Position numbers and translations under genes: made by a program. From positions 1 through 12,524 of the forward strand of contig JAYEJJ010000201.1 in the NCBI GenBank assembly GCA_034660495.1: 12,524 bases of DNA, read 5' to 3'. Below the pieces are notes generated by a model that was not told the DNA's origin, ran no database searches, and saw only the letters and a program-made list of their open reading frames with translations. This document shows, piece after piece, positions 5,992-12,524 of the stretch. Position 1 is the first letter of the stretch. Each line of letters starts with the position of its first letter. Origin of the DNA: DATFJZ01 sp034660495. GTDB taxonomy: Bacteria > Desulfobacterota > Desulfobacteria > Desulfobacterales > Desulfobacteraceae.

Positions 5992-7237
5992 TGTGCGCCT
6001 CCCATTCAGCCTGGGCGCTTTCAAGTTGTCTTTTCAACGCCTCTTTATCAGGAAGATAGGTTTGATATTTTGCCGCGTGAATGTTGGCGCCTTCCGGCAG
6101 GGTGATTTCCACCAGAGAATCTTTTTTCTTTTTACAGAGGATAATGCCGATGGTCGGTTCCTCATCCTCCAGTTTCACATAACGGTCGAAATAATTGACA
6201 TACATCTGCATTTGTCCAAGATCCTGATGTTTCAGATCACCGATTTTCAGATCGATGATGACATAGCAACGGAGCAGCCGATTGTAAAATACAAGATCCA
6301 CAAAAAAGTGTTCTTCATCAAAGGTGAATCGCTTCTGCCGTGCTTCAAACAAAAACCCTTTGCCCAGCTCCAGAAGGAAATGCTCCAGTTTGTCGATAAT
6401 GGCGGTTTCCAGATCGATTTCCGAATAGCGGGCCTTTTCTTCCAGCCCGAGAAACTCCAGTACATATGGGTCTTTGATTACATCCGCATGTTTCTCAATC
6501 AATAGTCCGTTTTGGGAAAGCGCTTTGACTCCCTCTTTATCCCGGCTGAGAGCCAGCCGCTCGTATAAGCTGGCATCAAACTGGCGTTTCAACTCACGCA
6601 ATGACCAGCCGCCATTGGCCGATTCAAGTTCATAAAACCGCCGTTCATCCACATTGGAAACACCCATCAGAAACAAATAATGAGACCAGCTCAGCGGCAA
6701 TTTCACAGACAGCGCCCAGGATATTCGGGCCAGGCCCGATTCTTCAGACAGTGTCTGAGGTTTCCCCTGAAAAGATTTGGCGAACAGTGCCTGCCAAATC
6801 TTTTTTTCTTCATAATTTGAATCACTCAAAAGACGTTGAACAGCGTCCTGGAATTCTTTCAAAGATTTGGCGAACAGTGTCTGCCCAATCTCAGGATACT
6901 GTTCATAAAACTGCCTGAACTGGTCCAGGGAGCGGCGTGAAAACCCCTTGCCAAGCTTTGCAGTAAGCCTTTCTGAAAGCTGTGCCATCAGATTTTTTCC
7001 ATAAATTTCAGCTCGATCACTACTCTGTTTTTCAAATTCCACAATATACCAGCCGAACAGCCAGTTCCTCGCCACCAGGGAACTGTTGACTGCACGGGCC
7101 GCCTGTGCCCGCAAGGCTGTCTGAGTCTGCTCAAACAGGTCAACCAACCCGTCAAAACCAATTTCCGTGGTTTCAATAGGTTCCGTGGCTACTTTCTTTT
7201 TTCGTGCCTTTTCGTGTTTTTCGTGGTTCATGATCAC
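5981..7237 (-). CDS. YhcG-like DUF1016 protein with a PD-(D/E)xK nuclease domain
   Basis: The protein has 418 residues. Residues about 25-240 are a DUF1016 N-terminal domain (WLFGWYIVEFEKQ, GFSRRSLDQFRQFYEQYP, LSWSHYLFLMGV, RRFYELESANGGWSLRELKRQ). The C-terminal part, about 270-390, is a PD-(D/E)xK nuclease fold (FFVDLVFYNR with D314, then YVIIDLKIG with D329 and K331). Such proteins are found beside restriction systems and are thought to act on DNA; the exact role is not settled. It starts with GTG at 7237 overlapping the mod stop as GTGA, or with ATG at 7231. The first dozen codons (MNHEKHEKARKKK) are repeat-like and probably recruited from an intergenic repeat. The linker at 119-167 contains repeated LFAKS-type units. 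It sits between mod and res. Confidence 0.85.
   Translation of the reverse strand: MIMNHEKHEKARKKKVATEPIETTEIGFDGLVDLFEQTQTALRAQAARAVNSSLVARNWLFGWYIVEFEKQSSDRAEIYGKNLMAQLSERLTAKLGKGFSRRSLDQFRQFYEQYPEIGQTLFAKSLKEFQDAVQRLLSDSNYEEKKIWQALFAKSFQGKPQTLSEESGLARISWALSVKLPLSWSHYLFLMGVSNVDERRFYELESANGGWSLRELKRQFDASLYERLALSRDKEGVKALSQNGLLIEKHADVIKDPYVLEFLGLEEKARYSEIDLETAIIDKLEHFLLELGKGFLFEARQKRFTFDEEHFFVDLVFYNRLLRCYVIIDLKIGDLKHQDLGQMQMYVNYFDRYVKLEDEEPTIGIILCKKKKDSLVEITLPEGANIHAAKYQTYLPDKEALKRQLESAQAEWEAHNEN
6771..6890. repeat. two 30-bp direct repeats inside the YhcG-like gene
   Basis: Positions 6771-6800 and 6861-6890 share 28 of 30 bases (AAAGATTTGGCGAACAGTG followed by C/T-CTGCC-A/C-AATC). They are exactly 90 bp (30 codons) apart, so they stay in frame and encode QALFAKS and QTLFAKS at residues 149-155 and 119-125. 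A third, weaker unit QTLSEES follows at 161-167. The repeated segment falls in the linker before the LSWSHY motif. Confidence 0.75.
7199..7231 (-). repeat. repeat-derived coding start of the YhcG-like gene (leader repeat B)
   Basis: Read on the minus strand the first codons are ATGAACCACGAAAAACACG followed by AAAAGGCACGAAAA, a tandem pattern of CACGAAAA units related to the AACCACGGAA repeats before mod and res. It is translated as NHEKHEKARKK. Confidence 0.5.
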
Positions 7238-9093
7238 AAGCTCCTCACATCTTCAATACCAGCCTGTTTCAGGATCTGCACTGCATTGGTTTTCACCACA
7301 TCATCCTTGAAACCCGAATCCTTGAACACCACCCGCATAATCTCCGGTTTGAGTTCCTTCTTGAGCCCGGCAATCCCTTCCACCAGATCCAGATTCACTG
7401 CATCCGACAGACAGATGATCAAGGCCCCCATGCCGATATCAAACACCTTCTGTCCGGCAATGGTATGTTCTTTAATGGGCAGCGTCAAATCCAGGCCGTA
7501 TTTGAGCAGGATTTCATACAGAATATCTGATTCGGTCCGCCCCGGTTTAATATTGGTGATATAATCTTCCAGCAGATTTTCATCCAGGGTTTCAAAATCC
7601 GCCTCCCAGGGCTTGGTGTTGGTGGAGTCGAGTTTGAATACCTTAAAGCCAAGATCGCCTTTGTATTCGGGGTGTTCCTCTTTGATTTTGGTGGCGGCTC
7701 TGCGGAAGCGTTCTTTGGCGATCTCAGCAATGGTTTTATAACAAAATTTATAAGCTGTTTGATCTGGATCAATTAATTCTGGCAACTGAACACCAAAAAA
7801 TTTTCTTTTTGTATTTTCTTCCTGATTTAATTCATAAACAGCTTGTCCAATTCCTCCTGAACCAGAAAAAAAATCAAAAATAATATCTCCATCATCTAAA
7901 GTTGCAAGTTTTATTAAAGATTTAAGTAGTTTTATCGGTTTAGGATTATCAAAAAGTCCTTCTTTTTTTAGTAGTGTTTTTAATTCAAAAGAACCTTCTT
8001 GGTTGCTACCAAATTTTTCGTGTGTAAAAAAATTAATGCCAGCTTGGCCATGCTTAATCGCTTCATCCAAATAAATCTTTATTCTAGGATACCCACCTCC
8101 ATTATTGGTCCAATGAACACGGTTATTTCGAATATGTTCATCAAAAGTTTCTTTGCTTCCATACCAAATTTCATCATAAACCGTCCCATTAACTGTCTTT
8201 ATTTTATATTTGCTGCCACCACGTCCGACCGCGGCTTTCCATGGATTCGAAGTCCAAGGTCCTTTAGGATCATTATCCGGGTTGTTGTATTCACTAATTC
8301 TGCTTTTTGTAAGTGGGAGCCCATAATATTTTTTAGTTTCTTTAAGGATTAAGGAATTTTTAGCAAAAACGAGAATATAATCAGCAACCTTAGCAACCAT
8401 TTTAGATTTATCATTCGGCTGATTATGTCTCCTTCTCCAAGTAATTTGGGCCTCAAAATTTTCTTCACCAAAAATCTCATCACACATTTTGCGAAGGTTG
8501 GCTATTTCATTGTCATCAATATGGATAAATATCACCCCATCATCTTTCAGCAAATTTCTTGCCAGTTTCAGACGAGGATACATCATATTCAACCAATCGG
8601 TATGGTAACGGCCGCTGGTTTCCGGGTTGCTGGAAATATTTCGGCCTTCCCCATCAATCTGTCTGGTGATCCATTTGTAATTCTTTATATTGTCTTTGAA
8701 ATCATCTTTGTAAACAAAATCATGTCCGGTATTATAGGGCGGATCAATACAAATCGCCTTGATTTTTTTATGATAGCTTTTCTGAAAAAGCTTGAGGACC
8801 TCCAGATTATCGCCTTCAATGAAGATATTTTTCGTGGTTTCCCAATCCACGGATTCTTCCGGGCAGGGCCGCAGCGTTCCGGTGCTGGGAGTCTGGGCGA
8901 GCATCCGGGCCCTGGTTTTACCGTTCCAGGTGAAGCTGTAGCGTTCTTCCCGGGTATCCACATATTCGCCCAGCAGCTCTTTCAATATATCGAAATCTAT
9001 TTTGCCTTCGGTAACTGCTTCCGGAAAAAGTGCTTTGAGTTTGGAAATATTATCAGCTACGATGTCTATTGTTTTTCCGTCCAGTTTTTCCAT
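7234..9093 (-). CDS. mod: type III DNA adenine methyltransferase Mod
   Basis: The protein has 619 residues. The N-terminal motif IV is DPPY (117-120, in CIDPPYNTG), and the S-adenosylmethionine-binding motif I comes later as FFSGSGG (408-414). This order defines a beta-class N6-adenine methyltransferase. Upstream, FIEGDNLEVLKLF and, after the catalytic motif, YPRLKLARNLLKDDG and IFIHIDDNEIANL are typical Mod segments. The target recognition domain lies between about 215 and 365. Mod alone methylates one strand of its site and also gives Res its specificity. The ATG at 9093 follows a modest AAAGGG site. The C-terminal part (about 450-619) is GC-rich like the neighbours, while the middle is clearly AT-rich. 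It overlaps the YhcG-like gene by 4 bases. It looks intact. Confidence 0.93.
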   Translation of the reverse strand: MEKLDGKTIDIVADNISKLKALFPEAVTEGKIDFDILKELLGEYVDTREERYSFTWNGKTRARMLAQTPSTGTLRPCPEESVDWETTKNIFIEGDNLEVLKLFQKSYHKKIKAICIDPPYNTGHDFVYKDDFKDNIKNYKWITRQIDGEGRNISSNPETSGRYHTDWLNMMYPRLKLARNLLKDDGVIFIHIDDNEIANLRKMCDEIFGEENFEAQITWRRRHNQPNDKSKMVAKVADYILVFAKNSLILKETKKYYGLPLTKSRISEYNNPDNDPKGPWTSNPWKAAVGRGGSKYKIKTVNGTVYDEIWYGSKETFDEHIRNNRVHWTNNGGGYPRIKIYLDEAIKHGQAGINFFTHEKFGSNQEGSFELKTLLKKEGLFDNPKPIKLLKSLIKLATLDDGDIIFDFFSGSGGIGQAVYELNQEENTKRKFFGVQLPELIDPDQTAYKFCYKTIAEIAKERFRRAATKIKEEHPEYKGDLGFKVFKLDSTNTKPWEADFETLDENLLEDYITNIKPGRTESDILYEILLKYGLDLTLPIKEHTIAGQKVFDIGMGALIICLSDAVNLDLVEGIAGLKKELKPEIMRVVFKDSGFKDDVVKTNAVQILKQAGIEDVRSL

Positions 9094-9096
9094 ATC

Positions 9097-9181
9097 TATC
9101 CCTTTTTATGTTTAACCACGGAATACAGGGAAAACACAGAATTTTTATTTTTTTTCTGAGTGTTCTGTGTATTCTGTGGTT
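9097..9181. repeat. leader repeat C with hairpin, upstream of mod
   Basis: AACCACGGAATACA (9114-9127) and CACAGAA (9135-9141) pair with TTCTGTGTATTCTGTGGTT (9163-9181) around a T-rich loop, so transcripts could form a bulged hairpin. The segment 9097-9165 is also a direct repeat of 11976-12039. It occupies the whole gap between the DUF4391 gene and mod, ending just before the mod ribosome binding site. Confidence 0.6.
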
Positions 9182-9933
9182 TTACAGCTCTTTCGTCAGT
9201 TTTCTCAGTTTCAGTTCTTTGTGCTTAATTTCGGTGTTCAGCTCCACCTGCCGGTTAAACGCCGCGCCCTTCAATTGCCCCCGCAACTCAGATATTTCAG
9301 ACTCAATCTCCCGGCACCGTGCCAACCCCGCCATTCTTTTTTCAGCCGGTCAGTGGTAAACGATCCTGAAAACCTGGCACACGCATACCCGGTAAACCGG
9401 TCCAACCAGGTGTTGTAAACTGCTTCATAATGGGTCAAGGGAAGATGGTCCCAGGCCAGTGAATGGATAAACGCCGATTCCGGCTCTTTTAAATGCGTTA
9501 TTTCCATCCAGTTGGTGGTAAAAAACCGTTCCGCAACAAAAGCGCCCTGTTCCGCCTGACTGAACCGTTTGGGCGCAATGCTCAGTGCCAGGCGGTCCGG
9601 GTCCACAGCAAAAACCAGGAACAGGGGATATGGAATCACCCGGTGAATAACCTCAGCAATGCGGCGATGCCCTTTTGGAGCCGTCAGTTCAATTTGAAGC
9701 ACTGCAATCTCAGGATATTCCCGTTTAGCGTCCCTGTATGGCAGCACCGGGCAGGTGAAGGGCTTTAACGTGTATTGCCAGTGGATATTCTTCACCTGTT
9801 TCCTGAACAGTTTTTTATCACCGGCCATCACCTGACCGCTGTCCAGAAACTGTTTCTTGGGAACCCGTCTGGCCAGCAGGGCTGTTTCAGGAAAACGGAA
9901 GGTTTCCCAAAGATCCGCCATCGCTTTATTCAT
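9182..9933 (-). pseudogene. DUF4391 protein, frameshifted near its C-terminus
   Basis: The first 195 or so residues contain LLARRVPKKQFLD, NIHWQYTLKPFT, YPEIAVLQIEL, VIPYPLFLVF and IAPKRFSQAEQ, the signature of DUF4391, a protein family usually encoded next to SNF2 helicases and type III Mod genes. Role unknown. The frame then runs into an unrelated tail and stops at 9271. In the adjacent frame, from about 9336 to a TAA at 9182, the sequence reads GLARCREIESEISELRGQLK and FNRQVELN, then a lysine/leucine-rich coiled-coil end, the expected C-terminus. Adding one A to the A6 run (9337-9342, T6 on the plus strand) rejoins the frames and gives 250 residues. The start ATG overlaps the end of the helicase tail frame by 8 bases. 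Damage could be mutation, phase variation or a sequencing error. Confidence 0.75.
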
Positions 9934-11604
9934 GTTTTCCCTCCCTGGCCATCAGAATCAAATAGCAGATCACTTCAAAATCATCCATGCCCTGTTGGCC
10001 AGAATATATTTCAGCGGTGCATACGCGCTCAGGTTCAACAGGCGGATACTCCTGTTGATGGTGTCAAGTGGGGGGAAACGGCCCTGGGTGTCAATATCGG
10101 TTTTGATATTGACTGGTTTGCGTCTTTCCGGAAATTTTCCGATCTCTGCCACATCATAATATTTTTCAATATGTTTTCTGGAGCGGGCAATGGTCAGAAG
10201 GTCCAGCAGTTTAAAATATCCGAAATTCAAAGTGTTCAGCAGCGATTCCGTGGTTCTTTGCTTCTCCCCCAGTTTCAGCCAGGCATTGAAGCGGGTCTGG
10301 GCCATTTTAAGGGTATGTTCAATACTGGTGATGCCATGGGAGTTCAGGGCCGTGTCATCGCCTTCGGCAATAAACGCCACCTGGTTTTTCAGGTCATTCA
10401 TCCGGTTGTTGACCGGTGTGGCAGACAGCATCAAAACTTTGGTTTTTACCCCTGCCCGGATGATATCCTTCATCAGTCTGGCGTACCGGGTAAGGGTCTC
10501 GTCTTTGCGGGCCGGGTTGTTTCTGAAGTTATGGGACTCATCAATGACCACAAGATCATAGTTGCCCCAGTTCAGGGTCTTGAGATTGATTTCTCCGGAC
10601 ATTCCCCGCACCCGGGTCAGATCGGTATGGTTCAGTACATCATAATTGAACCGGTCCGAGGCCATGATATTTCTTTTGTCATTGATGGTATACAGGGTCC
10701 AGTTTTCCCTGAGTTTTTTGGGGCACAGCACCAGAACCCGGTCATTGCGCAGTTCATAATATTTGATAATGGCCAGGGACTCAAAGGTTTTGCCAAGCCC
10801 CACGCTGTCGGCAATAATGCAGCCGTTGTAGCGCTCTATTTTGTCGATCGCCCCGAGTACCCCGTCCCGCTGGAATTTATACAGCTTCTGCCAGACCTGT
10901 GTGCCTTTGATCCCTGTCCGGGTTTTGATGATGTTTTCTTCATCCAGTTCACCCGCAAAGGACTGAAAGATGTGGTACAGGCTTAGAAAATATATCTGCC
11001 GGGGTGTTTTGTCCGAATAGATCAAAGACAGGGCCTGGTGCAGGCGTTCTTTGAAATCAGGGTTTTCCCGGCCGGCCATCCAGAGTTCATCAAACCATTT
11101 TAAAAGCCCATACGTCTGCTCATTGTCATGAAAGCAGGTGTTCATGTGATGGGATTCCGACGGCACCACGCCCAATCCATCGGTGGTAAAGGCGGAACTG
11201 CCCACAATGGCGACCTGTGGCCCCTCTTTGCCGGGATTGTCTGTATGAAAGAGATTCTGGGGTATGGGGGATGCGACCTGGCGCACCTCGCATTTTTTTT
11301 CCAGCCACGCGGCACAGTTCCGGGCAATCCGGGTCATATCCAGACGGTTCCTGAACCGCCGGTCCAGGTGGCTGCCCGCCAGGTTCACAAAAAAAGGCGC
11401 CATGTCATTTGAGGCGGGAAACAAAAGGCGAAGTTTTTCAATCTTTGAGAGTTCTTTTTTCAAATCCTCATAGGCGTATAGAGAAAAGAAGGCGGAAACG
11501 ATGGAAAGGCGGCATTCAGAGCCGATATTCTTTTTTAGTTCAGAAACAACATTTCCCAGTGATTTGTTGTCGGGTATTCCTGAAGAGGGGGTTACCATAA
11601 CCAA
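9926..11604 (-). pseudogene. SNF2-type helicase with PLD-like N-terminus, C-terminal lobe deleted
   Basis: The continuous frame (11604 to 9970) gives 544 residues. Residues about 15-170 resemble a PLD-like domain (VAIVGSSAFTTDGLG at 131-145). The helicase part has Walker A DSVGLGKT (266-273), DESH (355-358) and SATP (394-397). Homologs usually have about 1000 or more residues, with a C-terminal RecA lobe that carries motifs IV-VI; none of this is here. After SAYAPLKY the frame ends in an unrelated ILANRAWMILK. In the adjacent frame the sequence reads SGQQGMDDFEVICYLILMAR and ends at 9926, overlapping the DUF4391 start as ATGAATAA, which looks like the natural end of the gene. I infer an internal deletion of several hundred codons with frame change near 10000-10010. 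It is unlikely to work as a helicase. Start is 11604 or the ATG at 11598. Confidence 0.7.
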
Positions 11605-11765
11605 CTTTTTATTATTCTACTCCTTGACTTCTCCAGCTGCCAGGCGATGACCTGCATATTAGCAGCACTCGTTATTTCCTCTATCGACAGAAATTCAGAT
11701 CTGTCAATGTAATACTGAAGCCTGATAGCTGCCTTGTTTAGCTTTACCAGGTCTGATCTAATAAT
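11592..11765 (-). pseudogene. unrecognised ORF fragment upstream of the helicase gene
   Basis: A frame open from 11765 to a TAA at 11592 reads SDLVKLNKAAIRLQYYIDRS and continues EEITSAANMQVIAWQLEKSR. It looks like an alpha-helical bundle segment and has no early ATG (the only one, at 11657, would leave 21 residues). Its end overlaps the helicase start by up to 13 bases, as for a coupled upstream gene. It is probably the C-terminal remainder of a truncated gene; family unknown. Confidence 0.35.
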
Positions 11766-11862
11766 TCAGATGCCCGGACCTATGTTCTCGTATCAGCATT
11801 TTTTCAGCATGTAAAGGAATTTCAAGGCATCAATCATAGTGGGAAATCTATCAGAAAATCTG

Positions 11863-11966
11863 GGCATCCTTCATAAGTACTTTACACTTTCTGAAACCAT
11901 TCCTTAATTTAAAGGTGGTTTTACTGAAAAAGTGTAAAGTACTTTTATGCTGATATGAAGGATGCC
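11863..11966. repeat. 104-bp inverted repeat
   Basis: GGCATCCTTCAT (11863-11874) is followed directly by AAGTACTTTACACTTT (11875-11890). Their perfect complements occur at 11955-11966 and 11929-11944. On the right arm the two blocks are separated by 10 extra bases (11945-11954). The loop of about 38 bases has no gene. The symmetric ends could be a small mobile element, an operator for the downstream minus-strand genes, or a strong RNA hairpin in the leader. No poly-T supports a terminator. No other feature is seen between 11766 and 11862. Confidence 0.6.
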
Positions 11967-11975
11967 AAAATCTGT

Positions 11976-12039
11976 TATCCCTTTTTATTTTTAACCACAG
12001 AAAACACATAATTTTTTATTCATTTTTTTCTGAGTATTC
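11976..12039. repeat. leader repeat D, second copy of the mod leader
   Basis: TATCCCTTTTTAT, then TTTAACCAC, AAAACACA, a T-rich run and TTTTTTTCTGAGTATTC match 9097-9165 in the same order and direction, with a few short gaps. At the mod copy it ends at the mod start; here no gene follows on the minus strand. Confidence 0.6.
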
Positions 12040-12042
12040 CCT

Positions 12043-12207
12043 TCATAAATTTTGCCATGCTTCATCCTCTTCCGGGCTCAGCCAATCCTTTCTCAAAGAG
12101 GATTCACTCATTACTGTGGTATATTGTTTGTCTTGAAACGTCTTTGTCTGTAGAAAATGAAGAAAATCGAGCACCTCAGAAAGGAGTGGCTCAGGGATTT
12201 TCAGCAT
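12043..12207 (-). CDS. DUF2281-type antitoxin, toxin partner missing
   Basis: The protein has 54 residues: MLKIPEPLLSEVLDFLHFLQ, then a short linker and SLRKDWLSPEEDEAWQNL. The 'EVLDF-x-x-FL' helix and the C-terminal 'DWLSPEEDEAW' tail are typical of DUF2281 small antitoxins that sit before PIN or PemK/MazF-like toxins. The start is supported by AAGGTG six bases upstream and by a good promoter. Directly after the stop, an ATG overlapping it (ATGA) opens only eight codons before leader repeat D begins, so the toxin gene seems to have been lost or replaced. Confidence 0.65.
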   Translation of the reverse strand: MLKIPEPLLSEVLDFLHFLQTKTFQDKQYTTVMSESSLRKDWLSPEEDEAWQNL

Positions 12208-12250
12208 AATTCACCTTCACTTCAGAGAGACCCTGTGTTTTGTTGTTTTG

Positions 12251-12279
12251 ATACTATCAGCCACTTTACTGGTTGTCAA
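12251..12279 (-). promoter_or_regulatory. promoter of the DUF2281 antitoxin gene
   Basis: On the minus strand TTGACA (12274-12279) and TAGTAT (12251-12256) are separated by 17 bp, a perfect -35 with a fair -10. Transcription would start about 37 bases before the antitoxin ATG and could also read on toward the helicase operon. The remaining sequence 12280-12400 shows no gene. Confidence 0.55.
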
Positions 12280-12400
12280 TTTGCCGATGATCCATAATTC
12301 CAGACATCCTACTTTTTAGCAGTTTTTAGCCGTTTTTTTGGACGTTCTGTAAGGCAAAGGTGTAAAATGTTTCCTTGAACGGGATGTAACATACTGAAAT

Positions 12401-12524
12401 TTCAGAGCTCCTGACACCACAAACCTAATATATTGTTTTAACTGAAAATATTCAAATTTAGGATCGTAATTTTAAATGCATAAAAAAAACCAGACAAATA
12501 CCATATATTGTGCTTATTGTCTTT
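12401..12524. mobile_element. MITE-like element, right copy (cut by window end)
   Basis: TTCAGAGCTCCTGAC at 12401-12415 is the same terminal repeat as at 576-590, inverted. The rest to the window end is the reverse complement of 468-590 with a single one-base length difference in a homopolymer. The outer end lies beyond the window. Confidence 0.6.

Noticed and set aside
9336..9345. Programmed -1 frameshift in the DUF4391 gene
   Set aside because: The A-run is in the phase G AAA AAA rather than A AAA AAG, so the canonical slippery heptamer is absent in the needed frame; a lost base is simpler.
9775..10986. 403-codon plus-strand frame opposite the helicase gene
   Set aside because: It is antisense to a region with clear Walker A, DESH and SATP motifs and has no recognisable protein features.
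1..12524. CRISPR arrays, tRNA or rRNA genes
   Set aside because: No regularly spaced repeat-spacer pattern, cloverleaf or rRNA-like segment was seen; the repeats present are few, irregular and mostly next to gene starts.

Overview
This window looks like an accessory (defence or genomic-island) region of a Gram-negative bacterium. Codon usage and gene types (GC-rich type III restriction genes, BrnT/BrnA, HipB/HipA, DUF2281, and intergenic AACCACGGAATACACAGAA-type repeats) would fit a Desulfobacterota or related environmental proteobacterium. That is inference; no rRNA or housekeeping marker is present to settle it.

Layout. Positions 1-394 hold a decayed C-terminal fragment of an AAA/DUF4143-like ATPase (minus strand) and a doubtful short ORF. 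Positions 395-590 are a roughly 200-bp element with short terminal inverted repeats. Its inner 123 bp recurs almost identically, in inverted orientation, at the right edge (12401-12524), so the 11.8 kb between are bracketed by inverted copies. Positions 600-1213 carry a brnT-brnA toxin-antitoxin operon on the plus strand with a strong promoter that appears to make brnT mRNA leaderless. An attC-like bulged hairpin follows (1194-1256). Next come a truncated Mrr-like endonuclease gene (1256-1534), a 187-bp inverted-repeat element (1525-1711), and the left end of an IS200/IS605 element with a 20-codon tnpA stub (1708-1900). Positions 1990-2779 carry hipB with a palindromic operator, followed by a hipA remnant that keeps only its two ends.

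Positions 2761-11604 on the minus strand form the main system. Read in transcription order it is: a SNF2-type helicase with an N-terminal PLD-like region, whose C-terminal lobe is missing; a DUF4391 gene (frameshifted); a type III DNA methyltransferase Mod; a DUF1016/YhcG-like PD-(D/E)xK nuclease; a possible 29-aa peptide; and the type III restriction subunit Res. Mod and Res carry all their key motifs and look intact. Mod would methylate one strand of a short asymmetric site. Res would use its translocase and C-terminal nuclease to cut DNA with unmodified sites. The helicase and DUF4391 genes resemble a frequent companion pair of type III loci but both look damaged here. The Mod target-recognition region is strikingly AT-rich compared with its flanks, as if swapped in by recombination. 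Related repeats of the AACCACGGAATACACAGAA type lie just before mod, before res, upstream of the helicase, and (as a divergent form) within the start of the YhcG-like gene.

Positions 11605-12400 hold an unrecognised ORF fragment overlapping the helicase start, a 104-bp inverted repeat, a second copy of the mod leader repeat, and a small DUF2281-type antitoxin gene with a good promoter but no toxin beside it. The overall picture is a defence island with one apparently functional toxin-antitoxin pair, a functional-looking type III restriction-modification core, and many eroded neighbours.
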